Below the pieces are notes generated by a model. The model was not told where the DNA came from and ran no database searches. It saw nothing but the letters and a program-made list of their open reading frames with translations. From NCBI GenBank assembly GCA_900548905.1, contig URMK01000028.1, forward strand, positions 1 to 64,000: a stretch of DNA of 64,000 nucleotides, read 5' to 3'. This DNA is from an uncultured Lachnospiraceae bacterium. Its GTDB lineage: Bacteria; Bacillota; Clostridia; Lachnospirales; Lachnospiraceae. This document shows positions 54,389 through 62,047 of the stretch, one piece after another (the first letter of the stretch is position 1; the number at the start of each line of letters is the position of its first letter). The position numbers and the translations under genes are program-made.

Positions 54389-56527
54389 ATGTTCTTAGCA
54401 CATATTAGTGAAGACAACCTGCGGGAACAAAGTATTCTGGATCACCTGAAAGGTACCGCGAATTTAGCAGGCGGATTTGCATCTGCATTCGGAGCAGGGG
54501 ATTGGGGATACGGCTGTGGGCTGCTGCATGATATCGGAAAATATTCAAACAGTTTTCAGAAGCGTCTTCATGGAGGGAAGATAACCGACCACGCCACTGC
54601 CGGTGCTAAAGAATTGTATCAAAAAAACAATTACGTTGGCGCCTATTGTATATCGGGCCATCATTCCGGTCTTTTAGATGGGGGAAGTGCGGCCGATACG
54701 GGCGGAGAGGCCACTTTAAAAGGAAGAATGCAGAAAGAGTTGGACGATTATCAGGAATTTCGTAATGAGGTTACGATTCCTGCATTTAAAACGCCGCCGC
54801 TCAAACCGTTGGGAAGAGGAGGTTTCAGCCTCTCTTTTTTTATTCGTATGTTATTTTCCTGTCTGGTTGATGCAGATTACCTGGATACAGAAGCATTCAT
54901 GACGGACGGATGCACAGGCAGAGGAAAATTTGACTCTATAGAGACTTTGTTTGAACGATTGTATCTGCATGTGGAATCCTGGCTCAAAAATGGGGAGTTT
55001 TCCACTGTGAATGGCAGAAGGACAGAAATACTGAAAGCATGCTTGGAGAAGGGAAAGGAAGAGCAGGGAATATTCCGGCTGACCGTTCCTACAGGTGGGG
55101 GGAAAACAGTGTCCTCTCTTGCATTTGCCCTTCAACATGCCCGAAAGCATCAATTGGATAGAGTTATATACGTAATTCCATACACGAGTATTATTGAACA
55201 AAATGCACAGGTTTTTAAGGAAATTTTAGGAGACGGAAATGTTCTGGAGGATCATTGCAATGTTGTTTATGAAGATCCGGACAAGCTGAATAAGATTCAG
55301 CTTGCGGCTGAAAACTGGGATTGTCCTGTAGTGGTTACGACTAATGTTCAGTTTTTTGAATCTTTATTTTCCAATAAATCCACTAAATGCAGAAAACTTC
55401 ACAATATGGCTGACAGTGTTATTATATTTGATGAAGCACAGATGCTGCCGGTCAATTATTTAAAGCCCTGCATTCAGGCCATTAGTGAACTGGTATATAA
55501 CTATCATAGTACGGTGGTGCTTTGTACAGCCACCCAGCCATCCCTGCAGTCCTTTTTTCCGCCCCAGCTGAATGCGGCAGAAATATGCCCCAGGGTTCAG
55601 GAGCAATATGACTTTTTCAGGCGGACCGTATTCCGGAATGTGGGAGAAATCGCGGAGGCAGAGCTGACAGAGCAGCTTAAGGAACATACACAGGTACTTT
55701 GTATTTTGAACAGCAGAAAAGGTGTTCAGCGGATTTTTGGAATGCTGCAGGAAGAAGAAGGTACTTATCACCTGTCCACTTTTATGTATCCCAGGCACCG
55801 GAAAAAGCTTCTTACAATTATCAGAGACCGGTTGGACAAGGGGCTTCCCTGCAGGCTTATCGCCACCAGTTTGGTAGAAGCCGGCGTGGATTTTGATTTT
55901 CCTTCCGTATTTCGGGAGCTGGCTGGTGTGGATTCGATGATACAGGCGGCAGGAAGATGCAACAGGGAAGGAAGGCGACAAAAAGAAACTTGTGTGACAA
56001 CGATTTTTACACTGGATAAGGCAGAGGAGAATCATATTCCACAGTCATTAAAGCTGCCGGTTTCCGTATCGGGGCAGGTGGCGGAAAAGTATGATGATAT
56101 CGCTTCTTTGGAGGCAATAGCGGCTTATTTTAACCGTCTGTATCATTTTCGGGGAGAAGGGCTGGATGCCGGGAATATTGTGGAGCAAATGGAAGAGGGA
56201 CGAAGATCCATGTTATTTCCTTTTGCAACGGTGGCAAAACAGTTCCGTCTGATTGAAAATGATACGATAACTATTTTGATAGACCGGGAACCGGAGGCTC
56301 AATTACTGGCGGAGCGCATCCGGAGAGGGGAATATTCCCGTCAGCTTATCAGAGATACGGGACAATATTGTGTCAATGTGTATGAGCAGGATTTTGATAA
56401 ATTAAATGGTGCAGGCAGGCTGGAGGCCATTGCGCCTGGTTTTTATGTATTGAGAAATAAAGAGCAGTATTCGGAAGAAATGGGTCTTCAGATTCAGGTG
56501 GAAAGAGGGGAAGCAGTCATATTTTAA
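54389..56527 (+). CDS. cas3: Cas3 helicase-nuclease, type I-C
   Basis: Effector nuclease/helicase recruited by the Cascade complex to shred the target strand. The N-terminal HD nuclease domain has LLHDIGKYSNSF (H47, D48), DHATAGA and SGHHSG. The SF2 helicase has Walker A VPTGGGKT (K239), the DExH-type box DEAQ (D348) and motif VI QAAGRCNREGR. 712 residues, somewhat compact but complete. ATG after ACAGGAGG. It is the first gene of the cas operon and is followed after 37 nt by cas5c. Confidence 0.95.
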   Translation: MFLAHISEDNLREQSILDHLKGTANLAGGFASAFGAGDWGYGCGLLHDIGKYSNSFQKRLHGGKITDHATAGAKELYQKNNYVGAYCISGHHSGLLDGGSAADTGGEATLKGRMQKELDDYQEFRNEVTIPAFKTPPLKPLGRGGFSLSFFIRMLFSCLVDADYLDTEAFMTDGCTGRGKFDSIETLFERLYLHVESWLKNGEFSTVNGRRTEILKACLEKGKEEQGIFRLTVPTGGGKTVSSLAFALQHARKHQLDRVIYVIPYTSIIEQNAQVFKEILGDGNVLEDHCNVVYEDPDKLNKIQLAAENWDCPVVVTTNVQFFESLFSNKSTKCRKLHNMADSVIIFDEAQMLPVNYLKPCIQAISELVYNYHSTVVLCTATQPSLQSFFPPQLNAAEICPRVQEQYDFFRRTVFRNVGEIAEAELTEQLKEHTQVLCILNSRKGVQRIFGMLQEEEGTYHLSTFMYPRHRKKLLTIIRDRLDKGLPCRLIATSLVEAGVDFDFPSVFRELAGVDSMIQAAGRCNREGRRQKETCVTTIFTLDKAEENHIPQSLKLPVSVSGQVAEKYDDIASLEAIAAYFNRLYHFRGEGLDAGNIVEQMEEGRRSMLFPFATVAKQFRLIENDTITILIDREPEAQLLAERIRRGEYSRQLIRDTGQYCVNVYEQDFDKLNGAGRLEAIAPGFYVLRNKEQYSEEMGLQIQVERGEAVIF

Positions 56528-56564
56528 AATACTTATGGACGACAATAAAGAGAGGAGGACATAC

Positions 56565-57224
56565 ATGAGCCATGGTGTAAAAGTACGGGTGTGGGGGGAA
56601 CTGGCACTTTTTTCCCGCCCGGAAATGAAGGTGGAGCGGTGCAGCTACGATGTGATTACACCTTCTGCGGCCAGAGGGATACTGGAAGCGATTTATTGGC
56701 ATCCCGGACTGCGTTGGGTGATTGATAAAATCTATGTCAGAAAGCCGATCCGTTTTACCAGTGTCCGCAGGAATGAGGTAAAAAGTAAGGTACTGGCAAG
56801 CAATGTGTTACAGGTCATGAATGGGGGAGATAAGCCGCTCTATATCAGCAGTAAGGAAGAAATTGTGCAAAGAGCCGCTATTTTGCTGAGAGAAGTGGAA
56901 TATGTGATAGAAGCACATTTTGAAATGACGGAGCATGCCAATGGCAGCGATAATCCGGGTAAATTCAAGGATATTGTCATGCGGCGTCTCCGTAAGGGGG
57001 AGTGTTATCATATGCCGTATCTGGGCTGCAGGGAGTTTCCAGCCAATTTTGCTTTATGGGAAGACGAGAAAATAGATACGGCTTATCCGGGAGAGGTAAA
57101 GGATCTGGGCTATATGCTTTATGATTTTGATTATTCCAACCCGGAAGAAATACAGCCTATGTTTTTCAGGGCTGAACTGAGGGACGGTGTTTTGGATGTA
57201 CGGGATTGTGAGGTGGTTCGATGA
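56565..57224 (+). CDS. cas5c: Cas5c, CRISPR RNA-processing endoribonuclease
   Basis: In type I-C, which lacks Cas6, Cas5c cuts the repeat hairpin and stays on the 5' handle in Cascade. 219 residues from the ATG at 56565, behind GAGGAGGAC (the longer frame to 56535 overlaps that site). RAMP-fold signs: VKVRVWGELALFSRPEMKVE, SYDVITPSAARGILEAIYWH, KGECYHMPYLGCREF. Since the two arrays have different stem sequences, this one enzyme would have to accept both. Its stop overlaps the start of cas8c (ATGA). Confidence 0.93.
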   Translation: MSHGVKVRVWGELALFSRPEMKVERCSYDVITPSAARGILEAIYWHPGLRWVIDKIYVRKPIRFTSVRRNEVKSKVLASNVLQVMNGGDKPLYISSKEEIVQRAAILLREVEYVIEAHFEMTEHANGSDNPGKFKDIVMRRLRKGECYHMPYLGCREFPANFALWEDEKIDTAYPGEVKDLGYMLYDFDYSNPEEIQPMFFRAELRDGVLDVRDCEVVR

Positions 57225-58993
57225 TATTGCAGTCGCTGGTGCAATATTATGAAGCTCTTGAGCAAAGGGGAGAAATCACCCGGCCGGGCTGGTGTAATGC
57301 AAGAGTATCCTTTGCGCTGGAGTTGTCTTCCGACGGGGAACTAAAGCGGATTATTTCTTTAAAAGAAGAAAAGCAGAAAGGAAAGAAAACCGTTTGGGAA
57401 CCACAGAATCTGAAGGTACCCCAGATGGTAACCCGATCTTCAGGGGTGACGGCTAATTTTTTATGTGATAATTCCGGCTATTTTCTGGGAATTGATAATA
57501 AAGGAAAGCCGGAACGTTCAAAAGAATGCTTTCTATGCGCCAGAGAGAAGCATCTGGATATCCTGAAAGAAGCAGATTGTCCTGCGGCATTGGCTGTAAT
57601 CCGGTTTTTTGAACGTTGGGATCCGGATAAAGCGGCAGAAAATCCGTGTGTTTCAGAAATACTGGACGAGATTACGGCAGGTTCCAATCTGGTTTTCTGG
57701 GCAGAGGATGGATATGTGCATACCGACATTTCTATAATACGGGCATGGGAAGAGTACCGATCGAACGCAGCCGAAGGGGCCATGGGCACCTGTCTGGTAA
57801 CCGGGCAGAAAACGGAAATTGCCCGGATTCATGGAAATATAAAGGGGGTGCAGGGCGCGCAGCCCAGCGGGGCTGCATTGGTCTCCTTTAATGCACCTGC
57901 CTTTGAGTCCTATGGAAAGGAGCAAAGCTATAATGCGCCGGTGGGCAGTTATGCGGTATATGCCTATACGACGGCCTTGAATCATTTGCTGGCGGACAGG
58001 CGGCATGTCACGGTGATCGGTGATACGACCATTGTTTATTGGTCTGAAGACGGAGAGGAAGCCTATCAGGATATTTTCCTGAATATGTCGGAACCGACAG
58101 TTGACAACTGTGAGATTGTGGATGGGGTATTTAAAAATCTGGAAGAGGGAAAGGCAGTTCATGTTTCAGGGGTTGCTGAAGCTATTTCTTTATCCCGGAA
58201 ATTTTATATATTGGGACTCGCTCCAAATGCGGCCAGAATTGCCGTGCGCTTTTTTTATCAGGACAGCTTTGGGAGCATTCTGCGGAATCTGAAAGCACAT
58301 TACGATCGGATGGATATTGTCAGACCTCAGATGGATAAAAACCGATACCTAGGGGTGTGGCGTATGCTGATGGAGACAGTAAATAAAAGGTCAAAGGATA
58401 AAAAGCCGGCTCCCAATATGGCAGGTGCGGTTTACCGGGCGGTTATTTCGGGGGACAGGTATCCTGATTCCCTGTTTCAGGCGGTCATGGGAAGAATCCG
58501 GTCGGAACAGGATGACAGCAGCAGCGGTATTTATAAAATAACGCGTGGCAGAGCCGCGATTATTAAAGCCTTCCTGCTGAGAAATACAACTTGTGATAAG
58601 GAGGAAATCACTATGGCGCTTAATGAGGACAGCAATAATACCGCTTATACATTAGGGAGGATGTTTGCCGTACTGGAGGCGATTCAGGAGGATGCCAATC
58701 CGGGGATAAACGCCACGATAAAGGACAGGTATTTCAATTCGGCCTGTGCCACACCGGCTTCTATTTTCCCTATTTTGTTAAAACTGAAAAACAGCCACAC
58801 AAGAAAGCTGAACAACAGAGGAAAAGAAATATATTACGAAAAGCTGTTGGTGGGACTGCAGGATAAAATCAAAGCGCCGGATGAAATGAGCTCCGCGTAT
58901 CCGAGAAGACTGTCTCTGGAGGAACAGGGAATGTTTATTCTGGGATATTATCACCAGACACAAAAACGATATGAAAAAAAGGAGGAACTATAA
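57221..58993 (+). CDS. cas8c: Cas8c, large Cascade subunit
   Basis: Large subunit of the type I-C Cascade (590 residues; Csd1 family), involved in PAM recognition. It has the Csd1-typical start LQSLVQYYEALEQRGEITRPGW and a central Cys pair (ECFLCAREKHLDIL). The C-terminal third carries an in-frame second start giving Cas11c (separate entry). The start overlaps the cas5c stop by 4 bp. Confidence 0.94.
   Translation: MILQSLVQYYEALEQRGEITRPGWCNARVSFALELSSDGELKRIISLKEEKQKGKKTVWEPQNLKVPQMVTRSSGVTANFLCDNSGYFLGIDNKGKPERSKECFLCAREKHLDILKEADCPAALAVIRFFERWDPDKAAENPCVSEILDEITAGSNLVFWAEDGYVHTDISIIRAWEEYRSNAAEGAMGTCLVTGQKTEIARIHGNIKGVQGAQPSGAALVSFNAPAFESYGKEQSYNAPVGSYAVYAYTTALNHLLADRRHVTVIGDTTIVYWSEDGEEAYQDIFLNMSEPTVDNCEIVDGVFKNLEEGKAVHVSGVAEAISLSRKFYILGLAPNAARIAVRFFYQDSFGSILRNLKAHYDRMDIVRPQMDKNRYLGVWRMLMETVNKRSKDKKPAPNMAGAVYRAVISGDRYPDSLFQAVMGRIRSEQDDSSSGIYKITRGRAAIIKAFLLRNTTCDKEEITMALNEDSNNTAYTLGRMFAVLEAIQEDANPGINATIKDRYFNSACATPASIFPILLKLKNSHTRKLNNRGKEIYYEKLLVGLQDKIKAPDEMSSAYPRRLSLEEQGMFILGYYHQTQKRYEKKEEL
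58613..58993 (+). CDS. cas11c: Cas11c, small Cascade subunit from an internal start in cas8c
   Basis: Within cas8c and in the same frame, AAGGAGG (58598-58604) stands 8 nt before ATG at 58613, giving a 126-residue protein MALNEDSNNTAYTLGRMFAV and on to YEKKEEL. In studied type I-C systems the small subunit Cas11c is made exactly this way, from an internal site near the end of cas8c. The ribosome site here is better than that of most whole genes in the window, so independent translation is very likely. Confidence 0.85.
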   Translation: MALNEDSNNTAYTLGRMFAVLEAIQEDANPGINATIKDRYFNSACATPASIFPILLKLKNSHTRKLNNRGKEIYYEKLLVGLQDKIKAPDEMSSAYPRRLSLEEQGMFILGYYHQTQKRYEKKEEL

Positions 58994-58994
58994 C

Positions 58995-59885
58995 ATGGGA
59001 GAAGCAATTAAAAACAGATATGAATTTGTTGTGCTGTTTGATGTGGAGAACGGGAATCCCAATGGGGATCCGGATGCCGGGAATCTTCCCAGAATAGATC
59101 CGGAAAGCGGCTATGGAATTGTTACTGATGTCTGTCTGAAAAGAAAAATACGAAATTATGTGGAGACGGTAAAAGAGGATGCGGAAGGGTATAAGATTTA
59201 TATTAAAGAGGATGTTCCGTTAAACCGGAGTGACAATACGGCATACGAATATCTGAAAACCAATGAAAAGGATATAAAGGAATTAAAGAAAAAGGATCCC
59301 GATGTGGATAGGAAAATAAGGGATTTTATGTGTGAAAATTTCTTTGATATCAGAACCTTTGGGGCGGTTATGACAACCTTTGTCAAGGCCGCATTAAACT
59401 GCGGACAGGTACGCGGGCCGGTTCAGCTGGGATTTGCCAGAAGCATTGACCCCATCATCAGCCAGGAAGTAACGATTACCCGTGTGGCCATCACCACAGA
59501 AAAAGATGCGGAAAATAAAAGTACGGAAATGGGAAGAAAAAATATTGTGCCATATGCCCTATATCGTGCGGAAGGTTATATTTCCGCCAATCTGGCCCGC
59601 AAGGTAACCGGATTTTCGGAGGAGGATTTGGAACTGCTCTGGGAAGCCATTATCAATATGTTTGAAATTGATCATTCGGCTGCCAGGGGAAAGATGGCGG
59701 TCAGAGAACTGATTGTATTCCGGCACAGCAAAGAACTGGGCGACTGTCCGGCTTATAAGCTGTTTGACGCCATTGAAGTGAAAAAAAGGGAAGATGTGCT
59801 CTACCCCAGACAATATAAAGATTATTCGGTTACCATACATGAGGATCAGGTTCCTGATTCGGTGGAAATATCGAGAAAAATATGA
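58995..59885 (+). CDS. cas7c: Cas7c, Cascade backbone subunit
   Basis: Backbone protein that polymerises along the crRNA (Csd2 family), 296 residues. The family start IKNRYEFVVLFDVENGNPNGDPDAGN is unmistakable; FFDIRTFGAVMT and RGPVQLGFARSIDPI are further signature stretches. The ATG at 58995 directly follows the cas8c stop, with GGAGG at 58981-58984 region as ribosome site. It overlaps cas4 by 4 bp. Confidence 0.95.
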   Translation: MGEAIKNRYEFVVLFDVENGNPNGDPDAGNLPRIDPESGYGIVTDVCLKRKIRNYVETVKEDAEGYKIYIKEDVPLNRSDNTAYEYLKTNEKDIKELKKKDPDVDRKIRDFMCENFFDIRTFGAVMTTFVKAALNCGQVRGPVQLGFARSIDPIISQEVTITRVAITTEKDAENKSTEMGRKNIVPYALYRAEGYISANLARKVTGFSEEDLELLWEAIINMFEIDHSAARGKMAVRELIVFRHSKELGDCPAYKLFDAIEVKKREDVLYPRQYKDYSVTIHEDQVPDSVEISRKI

Positions 59886-60550
59886 TGGAAATACGGGAAG
59901 AAGACTATCTTATGCTGTCAGGAATCCAGCATTTCGCTTTTTGCAGAAGACAGTGGGCCCTGATACATATTGAGCAGCAATGGGCGGATAATGAGTATAC
60001 GGCAGCAGGGGAACTGCTGCATAAAAATGCACATGATCCTTATTTTAATGAAAAGCGGAAGGATGTCATTATCAGCAGGGCCATGCCAATCGTATCCCGC
60101 AGCATGGGGGTCAGCGGAGAATGTGATATTGTGGAATTCAGGAAGGTGCCAGATGGAATATCGCTCCACGGGCACCGCGGTTGCTATCAGGTTTTTCCCG
60201 TAGAGTACAAAAAAGGAAGCCCGAAAGCCACCGATATAGATATTCTGCAGTTAACCGCCCAGGCCCTTTGTCTCGAAGAAATGTTTTCTGCCGAGATTAA
60301 AGAAGGAGCTGTATTTTATGGTGAAACCAGACGCAGGGAAACTATTCTTTTCACGGATGAGCGAAAGGATAAGGTGAAAGCGTATTTTAACGAAATGCAT
60401 CAGTTATATGACAAAAGGTATACTCCAAAGGTGAAGTGGTCTAAAAGCTGCAATGCCTGTTCCCTAAAAGATATTTGTTTACCCAAGCTGGGAAAAGCAC
60501 CTGCGGTAAAAGAGTATATCCATGCTGCCATAACGGAGGATCACGAATGA
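59882..60550 (+). CDS. cas4: Cas4, iron-sulfur exonuclease of spacer acquisition
   Basis: Trims prespacers and selects their PAM together with Cas1-Cas2. 222 residues. The four iron-sulfur cysteines are C21 (HFAFCRRQW) and three in CNACSLKDIC near the end; the RecB-type nuclease core has GECDIVEF and VFPVEYKKGSPK (the E-x-K). A second ATG at 59885 is equally possible. Its stop overlaps the cas1 start. Confidence 0.94.
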   Translation: MMEIREEDYLMLSGIQHFAFCRRQWALIHIEQQWADNEYTAAGELLHKNAHDPYFNEKRKDVIISRAMPIVSRSMGVSGECDIVEFRKVPDGISLHGHRGCYQVFPVEYKKGSPKATDIDILQLTAQALCLEEMFSAEIKEGAVFYGETRRRETILFTDERKDKVKAYFNEMHQLYDKRYTPKVKWSKSCNACSLKDICLPKLGKAPAVKEYIHAAITEDHE

Positions 60551-61578
60551 AGAAGCTTTTAAATACCCTGTACATCACCTCCCCTGACAGTTATCTTTCT
60601 TTAGATGGTGAAAATGTGGTCATTCTTGACAAAGATCAGGAAATAGGCCGGATACCGCTCCATAATCTGGAAGCAATCGTTTCCTTTGGATACAGGGGAG
60701 TGAGCCCTGCGTTGATGGGCGGCTGCGCAAACAGGAACATATCCTTATGCTTTCTTACTCCCCAGGGAAAATTCCTGGCAAGAGTGACAGGAAGTGTCCG
60801 TGGAAATGTGGTATTAAGAAAAAAACAGTACCAGGTTTCTGCGGATGCTGCATTGTCTCTGGGGATTGCCAGAAATTGTATATTAGGGAAAGTATATAAT
60901 TCCCGCTGGGTTTTGGAACGTGCTGTCCGAGATCACAGTATGCAGGTAGATGCGGAGAAAGTAAGGCAGGCCTCTCTGTTTTTACAGAATTCTTTGAAAA
61001 ATATTGAGGAAAGCACGGAAACAGCACAACTGAGAGGTTTTGAGGGAGAAGCGGCGAGTATCTATTTTGGTGTTTTCAATCAGTTGATTTTACAGCAGAA
61101 AAAGGATTTTGTGTTTTCAGGCAGGAATAAAAGACCGCCTTTAGATAATGTAAATGCCTTACTTTCTTTTGTATATACCTTACTGACAAATATGGTCGCG
61201 TCTGCTTTGGAAACGGTGGGATTGGATCCTTATGTAGGATTTATGCATACGGACAGACCCGGAAGGGCCTCCCTGGCTTTGGATTTAATCGAAGAACTCA
61301 GACCTGTGCTGGCGGATCGGTTTGTTTTAACCCTTATTAATAAAAAGATGGTTACGGGCAAAGATTTTACCCACAAAGAGGATGGAGCCGTTCTGTTAAA
61401 TGATAATGCAAGGAAGGACCTGCTGGTGGAATGGCAGAATAAAAAGAAAGAGGTAATCACGCACCCATTTCTGGGAGAAAAAGTGGAGTGGGGCATGATT
61501 CCTTTTGTGCAAGCTATGCTGCTGGCAAGATATCTTAGGGGAGATTTGGATGAATACCCACCTTTTTTCTGGAAATAG
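60547..61578 (+). CDS. cas1: Cas1, CRISPR integrase
   Basis: Integrase that inserts new spacers at the leader end. 343 residues (I-C type): start MKKLLNTLYITSPDSYLSLD, catalytic Glu in GFEGEAASIYF, His in GFMHTDRPGR and Asp in LALDLIEELRP. The start overlaps the cas4 stop (ATGA); the longer frame to 60475 is an artefact. All catalytic residues are present, so acquisition should be possible at either leader. Confidence 0.96.
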   Translation: MKKLLNTLYITSPDSYLSLDGENVVILDKDQEIGRIPLHNLEAIVSFGYRGVSPALMGGCANRNISLCFLTPQGKFLARVTGSVRGNVVLRKKQYQVSADAALSLGIARNCILGKVYNSRWVLERAVRDHSMQVDAEKVRQASLFLQNSLKNIEESTETAQLRGFEGEAASIYFGVFNQLILQQKKDFVFSGRNKRPPLDNVNALLSFVYTLLTNMVASALETVGLDPYVGFMHTDRPGRASLALDLIEELRPVLADRFVLTLINKKMVTGKDFTHKEDGAVLLNDNARKDLLVEWQNKKKEVITHPFLGEKVEWGMIPFVQAMLLARYLRGDLDEYPPFFWK

Positions 61579-61587
61579 GAGGAAGCT

Positions 61588-61878
61588 ATGTTGGTATTGA
61601 TCACATATGATGTAAACACGGAAACAGCCGCCGGTAAATCCCGGTTAAGAAAAGTGGCGAAGCAATGTGTGAATTATGGAACCAGAGTACAGAATTCCGT
61701 GTTTGAATGTGTTTTGGATCCCGGGCAATGTTTAATACTGAAAGCTTCATTAACAGAGATGATTGATGAAAAGGTGGACAGCCTCAGATTTTATTATCTG
61801 GGAAATCAAAAAAAAGCACGGGTGGAGCATGTAGGAGTGAACAAAGGGGTTAATGTGGAAAAGCCTTTGATATTTTAG
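61588..61878 (+). CDS. cas2: Cas2, integrase scaffold
   Basis: 96-residue ferredoxin-fold partner of Cas1: start MLVLITYDVNTE, then RLRKVAKQCVNYGTRVQNSVFEC, both typical of I-C Cas2. ATG after AGGAGG, 9 nt downstream of cas1. The last base pairs of the stop codon already belong to the 45-nt hairpin element. Confidence 0.96.
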   Translation: MLVLITYDVNTETAAGKSRLRKVAKQCVNYGTRVQNSVFECVLDPGQCLILKASLTEMIDEKVDSLRFYYLGNQKKARVEHVGVNKGVNVEKPLIF

Positions 61879-61921
61879 TGCGAACCCTAAGCGCACATGA
61901 AATCCCCGGGGGATTCGCACC
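61877..61921 (+). promoter_or_regulatory. CRISPR upstream hairpin element, copy 2
   Basis: Same 45-nt element as 53066-53110, starting inside the cas2 stop codon: AGTGCGAA, CCCT, AAGCGCACATGAAAT, CCCC, GGGGGATTCGCACC. It ends 126 nt before the first repeat of array 2. The remaining leader (61922-62047) shares only the junction TTGCT with leader 1, plus an AAGGGAAGAAA stretch at a different position. Confidence 0.8.
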
Positions 61922-62047
61922 TGAAAATGTCAATATGGCGTCTGAATATATATGAATTCCAAGATTTGTAGGGTGCTGAAAGTTAAATATTAGTTTAGTT
62001 GTGTAGAGAGAAGGGAAGAAAGTATGTAGTAATTATGCAAAATTGCT

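Noticed and set aside
61922..62047. A sigma-A promoter in leader 2 (TTGTAG, 16 nt, TATTAG)
   Set aside because: Both boxes are weak and other equally poor options exist, so no promoter is called.
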